Source: Desulfocapsaceae bacterium
GTDB lineage: Bacteria; Desulfobacterota; Desulfobulbia; Desulfobulbales; Desulfocapsaceae
Assembly (NCBI GenBank): GCA_031292275.1
Contig: JARLHL010000061.1
Location: 23,074-87,073, forward strand
Reading direction: 5' to 3'
Length of the DNA stretch: 64,000 nucleotides
This document shows positions 27,036 through 36,623 of the stretch, in pieces. Position 1 is the first letter of the stretch. Each line of letters opens with the position of its first letter. The translations under genes and the position numbers were made by a program. The notes below the pieces were generated by a model that was given only the letters and a program-made list of their open reading frames with translations, was not told the DNA's origin and made no database searches.

Positions 27036-28421
27036 ATGACTGATACAGCCCCCTTTCAATCCAAGAATCCCTCGGTCCAGGGAGCCAGAATTCCGCCCCA
27101 GAATCTGGAGGCTGAACAATCCGTTCTCGGATCAATCCTCTTGAAGGACAGATCATTAAGTGGTGTTCTTGAAATTCTGGGACCGGCTGATTTCTACAGA
27201 AACGGTCACCGCTTGATTTTTGAAGCGATGATCGAACTCTTCGAGAAAAACGAACCGCAGGACCTTCTCACCGTCACCAATTTTCTCAAGGATAACAATC
27301 AACTCGACGAAATTGGAGGGGCAGCATATCTGGCTGCATTAACCTCCATTGTACCGATCACCGCCAATATCGCCTCCTACGCCCGGATCATCCGCCAGAA
27401 GGCCATTCTCAGAAGTCTTATTCAGGTCAATACGGAGATCGCCACCAGATGCTACGACGAGCAGGGAGATATAGATACCTTGGTCGACGAGGCCGAGCAA
27501 TCAATCTTCCAGATTGCGGAGCGGAAAAGCAGTCAGAACTTCGTCGCCCTCAAAAGCATTATCCCCTCTGCCTTTCAATCGGTGGAAAAGCTGTTCAAGA
27601 GGCAGGAACTGATCACTGGAGTCCCGACGGGATATACGGAGATTGATAAAATGACAGCCGGCCTGCAACCCTCAGACCTTATTATTCTTGCAGGAAGGCC
27701 TTCCATGGGCAAAACCGCTTTTGCAATGAACATTGCCCAGCATGCTGCGCTTGTGGAAAAAATTGGAGTCGGCATCTTCAGCCTTGAGATGTCTAAGGAA
27801 CAACTGGCCATGCGCCTTCTCAGCTCTGTAGGCAGGATAGATTCCCACCGTATCCGGACCGGACGACTGCATGCGGACGATTGGCCAAAGCTTACCCGAG
27901 CTGTCGGCATGCTCACTGACGCTCCCCTTTATATTGACGATACACCGGCCATCTCCGTTCTGGAAATGCGGGCAAAGATCCGTAGACTGGCCTCACAGTA
28001 CGATGTCGGCATGATCCTGGTAGACTACCTCCAGCTTATGCGGGGGCGGGCAAGCATTGAAAACCGGACCCAGGAAATCAGTGAAATTTCCCGATCACTG
28101 AAGGCACTGGCCAAGGAATATAAGGTGCCGATACTGGCACTGTCCCAGCTGAATCGCGGCCTTGAGAGCAGGACCGATAAACGGCCGATGATGTCCGACC
28201 TGCGTGAGTCGGGGGCCATCGAGCAGGATGCCGATGTTATCTGTTTTATTTACCGGGATGAAGTCTATAATAAGGCTGAAGATAATCCGGAAAAGGGAAC
28301 GGCCGAGATCATAATCGGCAAGCAGAGAAATGGTCCCACCGGAATCGTCAAATTAACATTCCTGAAAGAGTTCACCATGTTTGAAAATATGAGCAGCTAT
28401 GATGAGCCTGCAAACTATTGA
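27036..28421 (+). CDS. dnaB: replicative DNA helicase DnaB
   Basis: 461 residues. The N-terminal DnaG-binding domain (about 20-125; PPQNLEAEQSVLG) is followed by the RecA-like motor (about 180-455) with Walker A AGRPSMGKTAFA (about 222-233), Walker B MILVDYLQLM and the arginine-finger region near the end. It unwinds the fork as a hexamer and recruits primase. No intein is present. It follows the ribosomal operon terminator closely, with no obvious ribosome site. Confidence 0.97.
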   Translation: MTDTAPFQSKNPSVQGARIPPQNLEAEQSVLGSILLKDRSLSGVLEILGPADFYRNGHRLIFEAMIELFEKNEPQDLLTVTNFLKDNNQLDEIGGAAYLAALTSIVPITANIASYARIIRQKAILRSLIQVNTEIATRCYDEQGDIDTLVDEAEQSIFQIAERKSSQNFVALKSIIPSAFQSVEKLFKRQELITGVPTGYTEIDKMTAGLQPSDLIILAGRPSMGKTAFAMNIAQHAALVEKIGVGIFSLEMSKEQLAMRLLSSVGRIDSHRIRTGRLHADDWPKLTRAVGMLTDAPLYIDDTPAISVLEMRAKIRRLASQYDVGMILVDYLQLMRGRASIENRTQEISEISRSLKALAKEYKVPILALSQLNRGLESRTDKRPMMSDLRESGAIEQDADVICFIYRDEVYNKAEDNPEKGTAEIIIGKQRNGPTGIVKLTFLKEFTMFENMSSYDEPANY

Positions 28422-28636
28422 ATCGCAACTGGCTGCAACTGGCCTTGCATAATGAGATTTTTCGTGCAGGATCAAGGCATGCGAAAAATTTTACCGCAGA
28501 CATTGAGGCATTATCGGAGTCTTGGTTTACATCCGGGAGTAAAATTTTGGGCATGGCGAAGAGATTGGACGAAAGGGCAAATATTCAAGGAAGTTTGTAA
28601 GCAGAAGCCGGTATTCTTTTCCCAGAGGCATTGAGC
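28422..28636. other. dnaB-leuS spacer
   Basis: 215 bases with short, unsupported frames only. I looked for a T-box (which would fit a synthetase gene) and found no T-box sequence or terminator/antiterminator pair. GAGG shortly before the leuS ATG is the only clear signal. Confidence 0.4.
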
Positions 28637-31129
28637 ATGAGCAGCGCAGCAAACAGAGATAAATATGATTTTAAATCCATTGAGGCAAAGTGGCAGGAGC
28701 ACTGGCTCAGCCAAAAGACCTATAGTGTGGTCGAAGAGAGCGACAAGGAAAAATACTACGTCCTGGAAATGTTCCCCTATCCTTCCGGGCGCATTCACAT
28801 GGGACATGTCCGTAATTACTCCATTGGCGATGTGATCGCCCGTTACAAAAGGATGCAGGGATACAACGTCCTGCATCCCATGGGCTGGGACGCCTTTGGG
28901 CTCCCGGCCGAAAACGCCGCCATCAAGCACAACACCCATCCTGCCAGATGGACATACGACAATATCGACTATATGCGGAATCAGCTGCGCCGCCTGGGAC
29001 TTTCCTACGACTGGGACCGGGAGATCGCCACCTGCAACTCAAAATATTACATGTGGGAACAGCTGCTTTTTCTGAAGATGTACGAGAAGGGTATTGTCTA
29101 CAGAAAGGCGACCACGGTGAACTGGTGCAACTCGTGCCATACCGTGCTGGCCAATGAGCAGGTTGAGGAAGGGGCCTGCTGGCGCTGCAGTGAACCGGTG
29201 GTAGCCAGAAAGATGCATGGCTGGTTTCTGAAAATCACCGACTATGCCGAGGAACTGCTTGCCGATCTCGACAGCCTGACGGGGTGGCCGGAAAAAGTTG
29301 TCACCATGCAGCGCAACTGGATCGGCAAATCCACAGGACTGGCCTGTAACTTCAAAGTTGCAGGCCTGGATCAGGACATCGCCATATTTACAACCCGGCC
29401 AGATACGATTTTCGGCGTCACCTTCCTCTCCATCGCCCCGGAGCATCCTATCCTGGAGGCCTTGGTTGCAGGCACGGAGCGGGAACAGGAGGTAAAGGAT
29501 TTTGCCACCCGCATAATCCATGAAAAACAGCGGCACATGCTGGAAGTCGAAGTGGAAAAGGAGGGGATCTTCACCGGCCGCTATTGTATAAATCCCTTCA
29601 ATAATCAGCAGATTCCTATCTTTGTAGCCAACTTTGTCCTAATGGAATACGGCACCGGTGCAGTTATGGCAGTGCCTGCCCACGATCAGCGGGACTTTGA
29701 GTTCGCTCGAAAATATTCCCTTGATATTCTGCCGGTGGTGATTCCCGAGGGCCAGACCCTCGTGGCAAAGCAGATGACGGAAGCCTCCACCGTCCCGGGA
29801 ATCCTGGTCGACTCCGGTGCCTTCTCCTCCATGCCTTCAGAAGAGGCTAAAAAGGCCATCATCGATAAGGCCGAACGGCTGGGAGTCGGCAGCGCCCATA
29901 TCACCTTCAGGCTGAGGGACTGGGGCATATCCAGGCAGCGCTATTGGGGCGCCCCGATCCCCATGATCTACTGCGATACCTGCGGAATCCAGCCAGTCCC
30001 TCGTGATCAGCTGCCCGTCATCCTCCCCGAGGATGCCGACTCCGGACAGAACGAGTGTGCGCCCCTGGAGCAGCGGGAATCCTTCGTGGCAACCACCTGC
30101 CCGTCCTGCGGCAGGGCGGCCCGGCGTGAGACTGATACCATGGACACCTTTGTCGAGTCGTCCTGGTATTTTGCCAGATACACCTGCCCGCGGCATACCG
30201 AGGCGCCCCTTGATGCAAAAAAGGCAGCCCACTGGCTGCCCGTCAACCAGTATATCGGCGGTGTTGAACACGCGATCCTCCATCTCCTCTACTCCCGTTT
30301 CTTCACCAAGGTCCTCCGTGATCTTGGCTATCTGGATGTCGACGAGCCCTTCGCCAACCTCCTTACCCAGGGAATGGTCATCAAGGACGGAGCCAAGATG
30401 TCGAAATCAAAAGGGAATGTTGTCGACCCTAATGATCTGATCAACGCCTACGGGGCCGACACTGTCCGCCTCTTCAGCCTGTTTGCAGCCCCTCCGGAAA
30501 AGGATCTCGAATGGAGCTCGCAGGGGGTTGAAGGCGCATCCCGTTTTCTGAACCGGGTTCATCGCTATATTGCCAGCAGAAGAGACAGCCTCCTGTCCCC
30601 CGGAGATATGCCTGCCCCCCTCAACGACGCAGGTCGTCTGCTGCATCGCAAGATCCATCAGACCATTAAAAAAGTCACCCAGAATATTGAAAACAACTTC
30701 CATTTCAATACGGCCATCAGCGCGATCATGGAGCTTTTTAATTTCCTCTCCGCCGCCGGCGAGAATCAAGACGCGGAACAGATTCCAGCGCCGGTCATAC
30801 GCCAGGCGGTGAACGCCATCATTCTCCTGCTCTCTCCGATGGTCCCCCATTTCAGCGCCGAGATGTGGATTGCTGGCGGCAACACCCACTCCATTGAGCT
30901 GGAACGCTGGCCCCTCTTCGACGAGGAGGCTGCCAGAGAGGACATGCTGACCATCGTAGTCCAGGTCAACGGAAAGGTCCGCTCCAGATTGCAGGTCCCG
31001 GCCGAGATTGAGGATGACGTCCTGGCAGACATGGCGGTAACCGACGACGCCATAGTAAAATTTATTGCCGGCAAACCAATCAGAAAAACCATCGTGGTAA
31101 AGAAGAAACTTGTGAATATTGTAATCTGA
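28637..31129 (+). CDS. leuS: leucyl-tRNA synthetase
   Basis: 830 residues, class Ia. The HIGH-type motif is HMGH in PYPSGRIHMGHVRN (about 48-61), an editing (CP1) domain sits near residues 225-420 with the TTRPDTIFGVTF block, and KMSKS appears intact in GAKMSKSKGN (about 592). The C-terminal anticodon-binding and small C-terminal domains follow. ATG at 28637 was chosen over a TTG six bases earlier because of GAGG spacing. lptE starts within 90 bases and is probably co-transcribed, as in many proteobacteria. Confidence 0.96.
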   Translation: MSSAANRDKYDFKSIEAKWQEHWLSQKTYSVVEESDKEKYYVLEMFPYPSGRIHMGHVRNYSIGDVIARYKRMQGYNVLHPMGWDAFGLPAENAAIKHNTHPARWTYDNIDYMRNQLRRLGLSYDWDREIATCNSKYYMWEQLLFLKMYEKGIVYRKATTVNWCNSCHTVLANEQVEEGACWRCSEPVVARKMHGWFLKITDYAEELLADLDSLTGWPEKVVTMQRNWIGKSTGLACNFKVAGLDQDIAIFTTRPDTIFGVTFLSIAPEHPILEALVAGTEREQEVKDFATRIIHEKQRHMLEVEVEKEGIFTGRYCINPFNNQQIPIFVANFVLMEYGTGAVMAVPAHDQRDFEFARKYSLDILPVVIPEGQTLVAKQMTEASTVPGILVDSGAFSSMPSEEAKKAIIDKAERLGVGSAHITFRLRDWGISRQRYWGAPIPMIYCDTCGIQPVPRDQLPVILPEDADSGQNECAPLEQRESFVATTCPSCGRAARRETDTMDTFVESSWYFARYTCPRHTEAPLDAKKAAHWLPVNQYIGGVEHAILHLLYSRFFTKVLRDLGYLDVDEPFANLLTQGMVIKDGAKMSKSKGNVVDPNDLINAYGADTVRLFSLFAAPPEKDLEWSSQGVEGASRFLNRVHRYIASRRDSLLSPGDMPAPLNDAGRLLHRKIHQTIKKVTQNIENNFHFNTAISAIMELFNFLSAAGENQDAEQIPAPVIRQAVNAIILLLSPMVPHFSAEMWIAGGNTHSIELERWPLFDEEAAREDMLTIVVQVNGKVRSRLQVPAEIEDDVLADMAVTDDAIVKFIAGKPIRKTIVVKKKLVNIVI

Positions 31130-31214
31130 CACTACCATGTCAGGGATATGTGCCACTGGGACATATCAGGGCAATCATTTTCGTGTCGATAACTCAACAC
31201 ACCAGAGAAATGCA

Positions 31215-31736
31215 TTGAAATCATTCAGCTCATATCTTGTCCTGGCCCTTCTGCTGCTGTTACCGGCTTCCTGTGGTTATCACAATCCCTATATCTACAG
31301 GGGGCCGGAGAAATCCGTCTTCATCTCAACCTGGAAAAACAAGACCAACAAACTGCAGCTTGGCACAAAAATCCAGCAGTCCCTTGTCACCTGGTATGAG
31401 AAAAGCAATTCCATCACGGTCAAAAAGGATCATGATGGCGCAGACATGGTCCTTACGGGCGAGATACTGTCAATCAATCTTCCCAGTCTAGCCTACGGCG
31501 CAGGCAATACCTCGGTACAAGTAAAAATTTATTTGGATGTACAGTATATATTAAAGGATATAAAGACCGGAAAGGTCTTGATGGAGGTCCCCAGGCAGTC
31601 GTTATCTGAAACCTACTTCATCACCAACGACATTGCGACCACCAACGATAATGAGGCCAAGGCCCTCGATCTCATCATCGATGATCTTTCCGAGAGAATC
31701 TATCTCAATACGATCAGTCAACTGCAACATCAGTGA
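31215..31736 (+). CDS. lptE: LPS-assembly lipoprotein LptE
   Basis: 173 residues from a TTG start that gives a canonical lipoprotein signal: a basic MKSF start, a run of leucines and the lipobox LPASC, so Cys about residue 20 would be lipidated. An ATG at 31137 would add 26 unlikely residues. The rest matches the LptE/RlpB fold (GYHNPYIYRGPEKSVFISTW start). It plugs the LptD barrel in the outer membrane that exports LPS. Gene order leuS-lptE is a well-known arrangement. The stop overlaps a GTG of the next frame. Confidence 0.82.
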   Translation: MKSFSSYLVLALLLLLPASCGYHNPYIYRGPEKSVFISTWKNKTNKLQLGTKIQQSLVTWYEKSNSITVKKDHDGADMVLTGEILSINLPSLAYGAGNTSVQVKIYLDVQYILKDIKTGKVLMEVPRQSLSETYFITNDIATTNDNEAKALDLIIDDLSERIYLNTISQLQHQ

Positions 31737-31840
31737 CGGCTGACTCCTCTGATCTCCGCAAAGATGTCCCGAGAGTGCCTCCAGGCATCCAACTGTTTTT
31801 ATTTCCGATCCCCAGGCTGCAGGGATCTTCTGAGACATTC

Positions 31841-32806
31841 ATGCTCCGCATTGCCGATATCTCCATAGACTCCCCCTTCATTCTCGCGCCTCTTGCCGGA
31901 TACACAGACCTTCCCTTCCGCATGCTCTGCCGCGAATACGGCGCCGGAATGTGTGTTTCCGAGATGATCAGCTGCCATGGACTCGTTTACGGTCAGTCAA
32001 AGACCATGGCCATGCTGCAATCAGACCCAAAGGAACATCCGGTTGCCTTTCAGCTCTTTGGGGCGGATCCCGAGATCATGGGCCAGGCGGCCGCGATTGC
32101 TGCCCGGCTTAAACCTGACTGCATTGATATCAATATGGGATGTCCCGTCCCCAAGGTGACAAAACGGGGTGCGGGCGCGGCCCTCATGGGCGATCCTCTG
32201 CTGGCGGCCAGGATTATCAAAGCGGTGCGGGAGCAGGGAGGGCTGCCGGTGACGGTAAAATTCCGAGCAGGGATCGACAGCAGCCGTATGAACGCTGTTT
32301 CTTTTGCCCGGATGGCGGAACAGGCCGGAGCAGCAGCTGTTATCGTCCATGGACGGACCTGGGCCCAGGGCTTTACCGGTAAAGCGGACTGGCAGACCAT
32401 CGCCAGGGTCAAAGAGGCGCTTGCCATCCCGGTCATCGGCAACGGTGATGTCCAGAGCTCTGAGGATGGCCTGATGATGATGGCTCGGACAGGATGCGAT
32501 GGCGTCATGATAGGCAGAGGGGCCCTGGGCAATCCCTGGGCCTTCACCAGGACAGGAAGACCCGGAGGTCTCCCATCACTCCTGAAAGGGGTGTTCAGGC
32601 ATCTTGAGCTGCGGGAGCAATTCTTTGCCGATGCCGATTATGCCCTGGGCTCTCTGAAAAATCATATCGGCAGATATTTCAAGATGATCCCGGGCTCTGC
32701 AGGCTTCAGGAGACTGGTGTACGCGAGCTCCAGCTACGCCCAGCTCAAGGAAAACATGAGCGCCCTGCGGGGGGAACAGGAGATCCATAAAAACGAGAAT
32801 CCATGA
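31841..32806 (+). CDS. dusB: tRNA-dihydrouridine synthase, DusB type
   Basis: 321 residues from the ATG at 31841, which begins like typical DusB proteins (ADISIDSPFILAPLAGYTD). A GTG at 31733 would add 36 atypical residues. TIM-barrel FMN-binding features are present: the MGCPVPKVTKRGAGAALM block with the catalytic cysteine, VKFRAGID, VIVHGRTWAQGF and GNGDVQS. It reduces uridines in the tRNA D-loop with NADPH. It lies at the end of the leuS-lptE run and converges on folD, with a long shared hairpin between the stops. Confidence 0.92.
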   Translation: MLRIADISIDSPFILAPLAGYTDLPFRMLCREYGAGMCVSEMISCHGLVYGQSKTMAMLQSDPKEHPVAFQLFGADPEIMGQAAAIAARLKPDCIDINMGCPVPKVTKRGAGAALMGDPLLAARIIKAVREQGGLPVTVKFRAGIDSSRMNAVSFARMAEQAGAAAVIVHGRTWAQGFTGKADWQTIARVKEALAIPVIGNGDVQSSEDGLMMMARTGCDGVMIGRGALGNPWAFTRTGRPGGLPSLLKGVFRHLELREQFFADADYALGSLKNHIGRYFKMIPGSAGFRRLVYASSSYAQLKENMSALRGEQEIHKNENP

Positions 32807-32839
32807 TGCAGGCAGGAGGAAGAAGCCTGCATCATGGAT
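32799..32839. terminator. terminator hairpin between dus and folD
   Basis: Perfect 15-bp arms, ATCCATGATGCAGGC at 32799-32813 and its complement at 32825-32839. The left arm overlaps the dus stop codon. On the minus strand the stem is followed after a few bases by TTTTT, so it suits folD as an intrinsic terminator and may block dus transcripts too. Confidence 0.7.
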
Positions 32840-32861
32840 CACAAACTACGGTATTATCGAA

Positions 32862-33719
32862 TCAGGCATTCTGCATCTCGCAGGCCATGATGGTCTGCTT
32901 GCAGAGGACCCAGGTGGTAACCGAACCCACCCCGGCGGGAACCGGTGAAATTTTCTGGACCACGGGCTCGACCTCGGCGAAATCCACATCCCCGCAGTAC
33001 TTGCCGGGATTGGCGGGATCAGGGTTGATACCCACATCGATTACGATCTGACCGGGTTTGACGAAATTGCCTTTAATCATTTTTGCCTTCCCCACAGCGG
33101 CAATGAGAATGTCGGCATTCTGGCAGACTTCCGGCAGGTTCTCGGTCCTGGAATGGCAGATGGTGACGGTACCGTGCTCTCTTAAGAGCAGCATGGCAAG
33201 CGGTTTTCCGACCACCAGGGAGCGCCCCACCACAACGCATTTCTTGCCCTTGATAGGGATATCGAAATGACGAAGCATATCCATGCAGGCAGTGGGCGTG
33301 CAGGGCGGAAAACCGGTGGGATCATCGGTGAATATCTTGGCCGCGCCGCCGGTGGTCAGACAGTCTACATCCTTTTCCACCGGAATCAGGGTCCGGATTT
33401 TTTTTTCGTTCAGGTGTTTGGGCAGCGGAGAAAACATCAGGATCCCGTGGACACCCTTCATCTGTCCGACCTTGATGACAGCGGCTTCGAAGGCTTCCTG
33501 GCCAATATTTTCCGGATATTCAAAGACCTCTGAATCCATGCCGAGAGCGGCACAGGTTTTTTTGGCCCCCCCTTCATAAAACAGGTCGTCAGGGCGTTCT
33601 CCGACCCGGATGATTCCGAGCTTAGGCGCAAGCCCTTTGGCCTGCAGCATTTCAACTTTTTTTATCAACTCGGCCTTCATGGCATCGGCCACGGGTTTTC
33701 CCTTCAACAGATCAGCCAT
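32862..33719 (-). CDS. folD: FolD-family methylene-THF dehydrogenase, cyclohydrolase residues lost
   Basis: 285 residues with the FolD two-domain plan: the substrate domain (about 1-150) and the NADP Rossmann domain (about 151-265; [14 protein letters not shown]). Aligning by eye to the E. coli enzyme gap-free around Tyr50 gives this protein Tyr48 and Lys54 (matching Lys56), but Ala52 in place of catalytic Lys54 and Phe96 in place of Gln98 (GILMFSPLP instead of GILVQLPLP). Asp119 (Asp121) is kept. Family knowledge ties Lys54 to cyclohydrolase action, so this enzyme may be dehydrogenase-only. The neighbouring fchA, 12 bases upstream on the same strand, would supply the missing step. It interconverts 5,10-methylene- and methenyl-THF. 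Confidence 0.9.
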   Translation of the reverse strand: MADLLKGKPVADAMKAELIKKVEMLQAKGLAPKLGIIRVGERPDDLFYEGGAKKTCAALGMDSEVFEYPENIGQEAFEAAVIKVGQMKGVHGILMFSPLPKHLNEKKIRTLIPVEKDVDCLTTGGAAKIFTDDPTGFPPCTPTACMDMLRHFDIPIKGKKCVVVGRSLVVGKPLAMLLLREHGTVTICHSRTENLPEVCQNADILIAAVGKAKMIKGNFVKPGQIVIDVGINPDPANPGKYCGDVDFAEVEPVVQKISPVPAGVGSVTTWVLCKQTIMACEMQNA

Positions 33720-33731
33720 CGGTAAACCTCC

Positions 33732-34364
33732 TTATTTCTTCAATTTTGATATGACAAGGGCCAGGGTTTCATCCGCTATTTTTGATCCGGTTGTGAGCAG
33801 GTCTTCCATCTCCTTACGGGTGGTGGCCAGGAAGGCCTGATCCTTTATGGTATTGAGATTGATGATGACATTGAGACTCCCCGAAATGAGAGCACTTTTC
33901 AAAAACACGACGCCGCAGCCGACATCGGAGATGGCGATCATGGTCCCGATTTCTCCCATTCGGGCGTGAATCTTTATCCCCTCAAAGGCGGCCCGCATTA
34001 TTTCCATAGGAACGCCGCAGGCCGTTTTGCAGCATTTTTCCATGGTCTCTTCTTTAAACTTGATCTCTTCAGGGGTGTTTTTCGGAAGCCCGTAGGCCTT
34101 GGACAGGGGTTCAAATACTTCTGCGTCTTTATCCACCAGCCTCTTGAGTTTGCTGATGACGTCTTCTCCGCTGGCAATGAGTTCTTTTATCTCTCCTTCC
34201 ACATCCGCATATTTCTTTTTTCCCACGGTGAGATTTCCCACCATGTTGGAAAGGGCCATGCCTATGGCTCCCCCCATGGCGGCGGCGCCACCGCCTCCAG
34301 GGACAGGTGCCTTTGATGCCAGTACTTCAATGAATGCCGAACAGGTCTGATCCACCATTGTCAT
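33732..34364 (-). CDS. fchA: methenyltetrahydrofolate cyclohydrolase, FchA family
   Basis: 210 residues, all helical, of the cyclodeaminase/cyclohydrolase (FTCD_C) fold: the SKAPVPGGGGAAAMGGAIG loop at about 17-35 and GEIGTMIAISDVGCGVVFL. The family hydrolyses methenyl-THF to formyl-THF (or deaminates formimino-THF). It is encoded 12 bases upstream of a FolD lacking its cyclohydrolase lysine, so cyclohydrolase is the better reading. Ends of the pair point to C1 flow between formate/CO2 and methylene-THF. Confidence 0.9.
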   Translation of the reverse strand: MTMVDQTCSAFIEVLASKAPVPGGGGAAAMGGAIGMALSNMVGNLTVGKKKYADVEGEIKELIASGEDVISKLKRLVDKDAEVFEPLSKAYGLPKNTPEEIKFKEETMEKCCKTACGVPMEIMRAAFEGIKIHARMGEIGTMIAISDVGCGVVFLKSALISGSLNVIINLNTIKDQAFLATTRKEMEDLLTTGSKIADETLALVISKLKK

Positions 34365-34629
34365 TTTCGTTCTCCTCTCTGATTTTGAGTCGCATGGAGG
34401 TCATTCTTTGAAACATTCAGATCTTCCGTCTCAAGGTTTGACCCTGTTCACAAAAAAACGCTACCATCCAGCAAGCTGTCAAATCGTTCTTATCGCAATG
34501 ACTTCTACCCTTACAGTATTCTTGTTTCCTTTTTATGTATTTCTTCTGGAGCAGAGAAAATGGAAGTGCCTTTCTTCAAGGCAATTCAAAGACTCCTTGG
34601 CCCGGCATGGGACGTTAATTTAAAAAAAT

Positions 34630-34652
34630 CCTGTATTGCCTGGCAATACAGG
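34630..34652 (-). terminator. intrinsic terminator, second after malic enzyme
   Basis: Near-palindrome CCTGTATTGCC-t-GGCAATACAGG with 11-bp arms. On the minus strand it is followed by ATTTTTTT, so it acts in the direction of malic enzyme transcription. Confidence 0.7.
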
Positions 34653-34708
34653 AGCCCAAAGGATGACATGCCGTATGGACTCATCCCTGTGTGTCTGCAG
34701 CAGCCACA

Positions 34709-34785
34709 AAAAAACCGCCCGTCAATTGCAAGCCCCGTTCATGTCACTTCTTTGCAAAAAACGGGGCAGACCATATAAGGGCGGC
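34709..34785 (-). terminator. terminator immediately after malic enzyme
   Basis: Minus-strand reading: an outer stem CCGCCC/GGGCGG (34780-34785 with about 34709-34714), an inner stem GCCCCGTT/AACGGGGC (34760-34767 with 34732-34739), then GGTTTTTTT. The structure begins within 10 bases of the malic enzyme stop. Confidence 0.6.
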
Positions 34786-34792
34786 AACGCCT

Positions 34793-36535
34793 TTACATCG
34801 CTATTAAAGGCAGATAATCCGGTTCCCAACGCATCCTTGCGATCAGAGTCTTCATCTTCGCCTCATCGTTCTCATGTTTGAATCGGGAAAAGACGCAGGG
34901 CCTGCTCACCCCCTCCCGGACCGCACACATGGCAACGGCCAGAGCGACCTTCAAACTCACCTCTCTCAGCTTGAAAACCTGAGGAACGAGACGTCCCTCG
35001 GCCATTTCCTCAAGTGAGACACAATCCGAGACAGCATGAGCGGCAGCGGTAAAAAAGCTCGGCAGGACCTCTCTTGCTCCCGAAGCGAGGACACCAAGCC
35101 CAAGCCCCGGAAAGACAAGGGCATTGCTGCAATGGCCGGTCCTGTAGGTCTTCCCGCTAACGACATCAGGCTCAAAGGGACTCCCGGTGGCAATGAGGGC
35201 CCTGCCGTCTGTCCAGGCATAGATATCGGAAGGAAGGGCCTCAATGACCGCAATCGGATTTGAAAGCGGCAGAATCACCGGCAGTTCAGTATTTTTTGCA
35301 ACCGCCCTGATCACCTCTTCGGTAAAACAGCCGACGCACCCCCCCTGCCCCGAAGTGCCGATGAGCACAGTAATGCCTGCGCTCTCGATGACATCCTGCA
35401 GATCAAGTGCCTCGTCTCCCAACCAGGGGAAACGGCCCGGGTCCTTTGCAAATTTCTCCTTGTAGAAATCATTGCTCTTGTCGAACCTGACAATGCCCTT
35501 GGAGTCGAAGGTGAAGATCCGGTCTTTGGCCTGTGATTCAGTAAGTCCTTCTTCGATCAGCGCACGTTCAATCTGCTCGGCAATACCGACACCGCAGGTT
35601 CCCGCTCCATGAATCAGGAAGACCTGTTTCTTGAGGGTCTCCTTTTTTATCCGCATGGCAGTAAAGATGGCCGCGAGGATAATGGCCCCTGTTCCCTGAA
35701 TATCTTCATTGAAGGAAATCAGCTCATCGGAAAATGCGTCGCGGATATTGTAGGCGTTCTGCTTTGAAAAATCTTCCCACTGACAAATGGCATTGGGAAA
35801 AACGTTTCTGAAGGCCCTGGCAAACCGACCGATGAACTGCAGGTATTCCTCACCCTGCAGCCGTTCATGGCGCCAGCCGAGGTATTCATTGTCGGTGAGC
35901 AGCGCCTTGTTGTTGGTCCCGACATCGAGAGAGATCGGCAGGCAATGCCAGGGCGCAATCCCTGCACCCTGAGTGTAGAGCATCAGTTTTCCGAGACAAA
36001 TGGCAATCCCGCCGGCGCCCTGATCGCCCAGGCCAAGTATGCCCTGATTGTCCGTAACAACGGCAATCCGGATGTCCCGATGTAAAAACTGCCGCAGGAT
36101 ATTTTCCGCATTATCGATATTGCCCGGATAAAAATGGAGACCGTTCGCCTGCCTGAACATGGACGAATACTGTTTTACCGCCAGTTCAATGGTCGGGGTG
36201 TAGATGATGCCGATAAATTTTTCAATATCGCTCTTGATCAAGGCATGCGCTAGGGTCACATTACGATCAAAGAGCGAACGGATAAACACGAATTTCTGAA
36301 CATCATCCGGCCTCTCGTCCACTTTGCTGAGGGTTGCCTCAATCTGGTGCTGCAGATCGCGGATGGCAGGAGGCAAGGCAGCCTCCAGACCGAGTTGGGC
36401 TCTTTCAACACAATTAAAGGCTGTACCTTTATTCAGGAAGCTGATGGAATGAATGGAAGAACCACTCACAAAAACCAGGATTTCCTGTGTGTTTCCATAT
36501 TCATCATAATTAAATCTGTATTGGCTCTCTGCCAT
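34793..36535 (-). CDS. maeA: NAD-dependent malic enzyme (SfcA-like, oxaloacetate-decarboxylating)
   Basis: 580 residues, the large (eukaryote-like) malic enzyme type. The malic N-terminal domain (about 75-260) has YTPTIELAVKQYS, DNQGILGLGDQGAGG and the catalytic LDVGTNNKALL region. FNEDIQGTGAI starts the NAD domain, with HGAGTCGVGIAEQI as its dinucleotide fold (about 290-540) and SNPIAV after it. It decarboxylates malate to pyruvate, making NADH. An N-terminal extension of about 70 residues is present. It is divergent from kamA, with 88 bases between the starts, and ends with two terminators. Confidence 0.92.
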   Translation of the reverse strand: MAESQYRFNYDEYGNTQEILVFVSGSSIHSISFLNKGTAFNCVERAQLGLEAALPPAIRDLQHQIEATLSKVDERPDDVQKFVFIRSLFDRNVTLAHALIKSDIEKFIGIIYTPTIELAVKQYSSMFRQANGLHFYPGNIDNAENILRQFLHRDIRIAVVTDNQGILGLGDQGAGGIAICLGKLMLYTQGAGIAPWHCLPISLDVGTNNKALLTDNEYLGWRHERLQGEEYLQFIGRFARAFRNVFPNAICQWEDFSKQNAYNIRDAFSDELISFNEDIQGTGAIILAAIFTAMRIKKETLKKQVFLIHGAGTCGVGIAEQIERALIEEGLTESQAKDRIFTFDSKGIVRFDKSNDFYKEKFAKDPGRFPWLGDEALDLQDVIESAGITVLIGTSGQGGCVGCFTEEVIRAVAKNTELPVILPLSNPIAVIEALPSDIYAWTDGRALIATGSPFEPDVVSGKTYRTGHCSNALVFPGLGLGVLASGAREVLPSFFTAAAHAVSDCVSLEEMAEGRLVPQVFKLREVSLKVALAVAMCAVREGVSRPCVFSRFKHENDEAKMKTLIARMRWEPDYLPLIAM

Positions 36536-36586
36536 GGCTCTTTCCCCGATAACTGGTAATCAATTCTATTTTGACTGTTTGCCAGA

Positions 36587-36615
36587 TTGACAAGCAGATA
36601 AGTATGCTCCATAAT
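36587..36615 (+). promoter_or_regulatory. sigma70-like promoter for kamA, near-leaderless
   Basis: TTGACA at 36587-36592, 17 bases, then CATAAT at 36610-36615. With normal spacing the transcript would begin at about 36622, only two bases before the kamA ATG at 36624. No Shine-Dalgarno is visible before that ATG, which would match a leaderless mRNA. Confidence 0.45.
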
Positions 36616-36623
36616 GGCTTCCT

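Larger units (their letters stand above)
34365..34792. other. malic enzyme-fchA spacer with two terminator-like structures
   Basis: 428 bases without a credible gene. It holds two minus-strand terminators (34630-34652 and 34709-34785), listed separately, so fchA-folD must have its own promoter in the remaining 265 bases; I see no clean one. Confidence 0.45.

Noticed and set aside
28422..28636. T-box leader of leuS
   Set aside because: No T-box sequence and no terminator/antiterminator arms seen.
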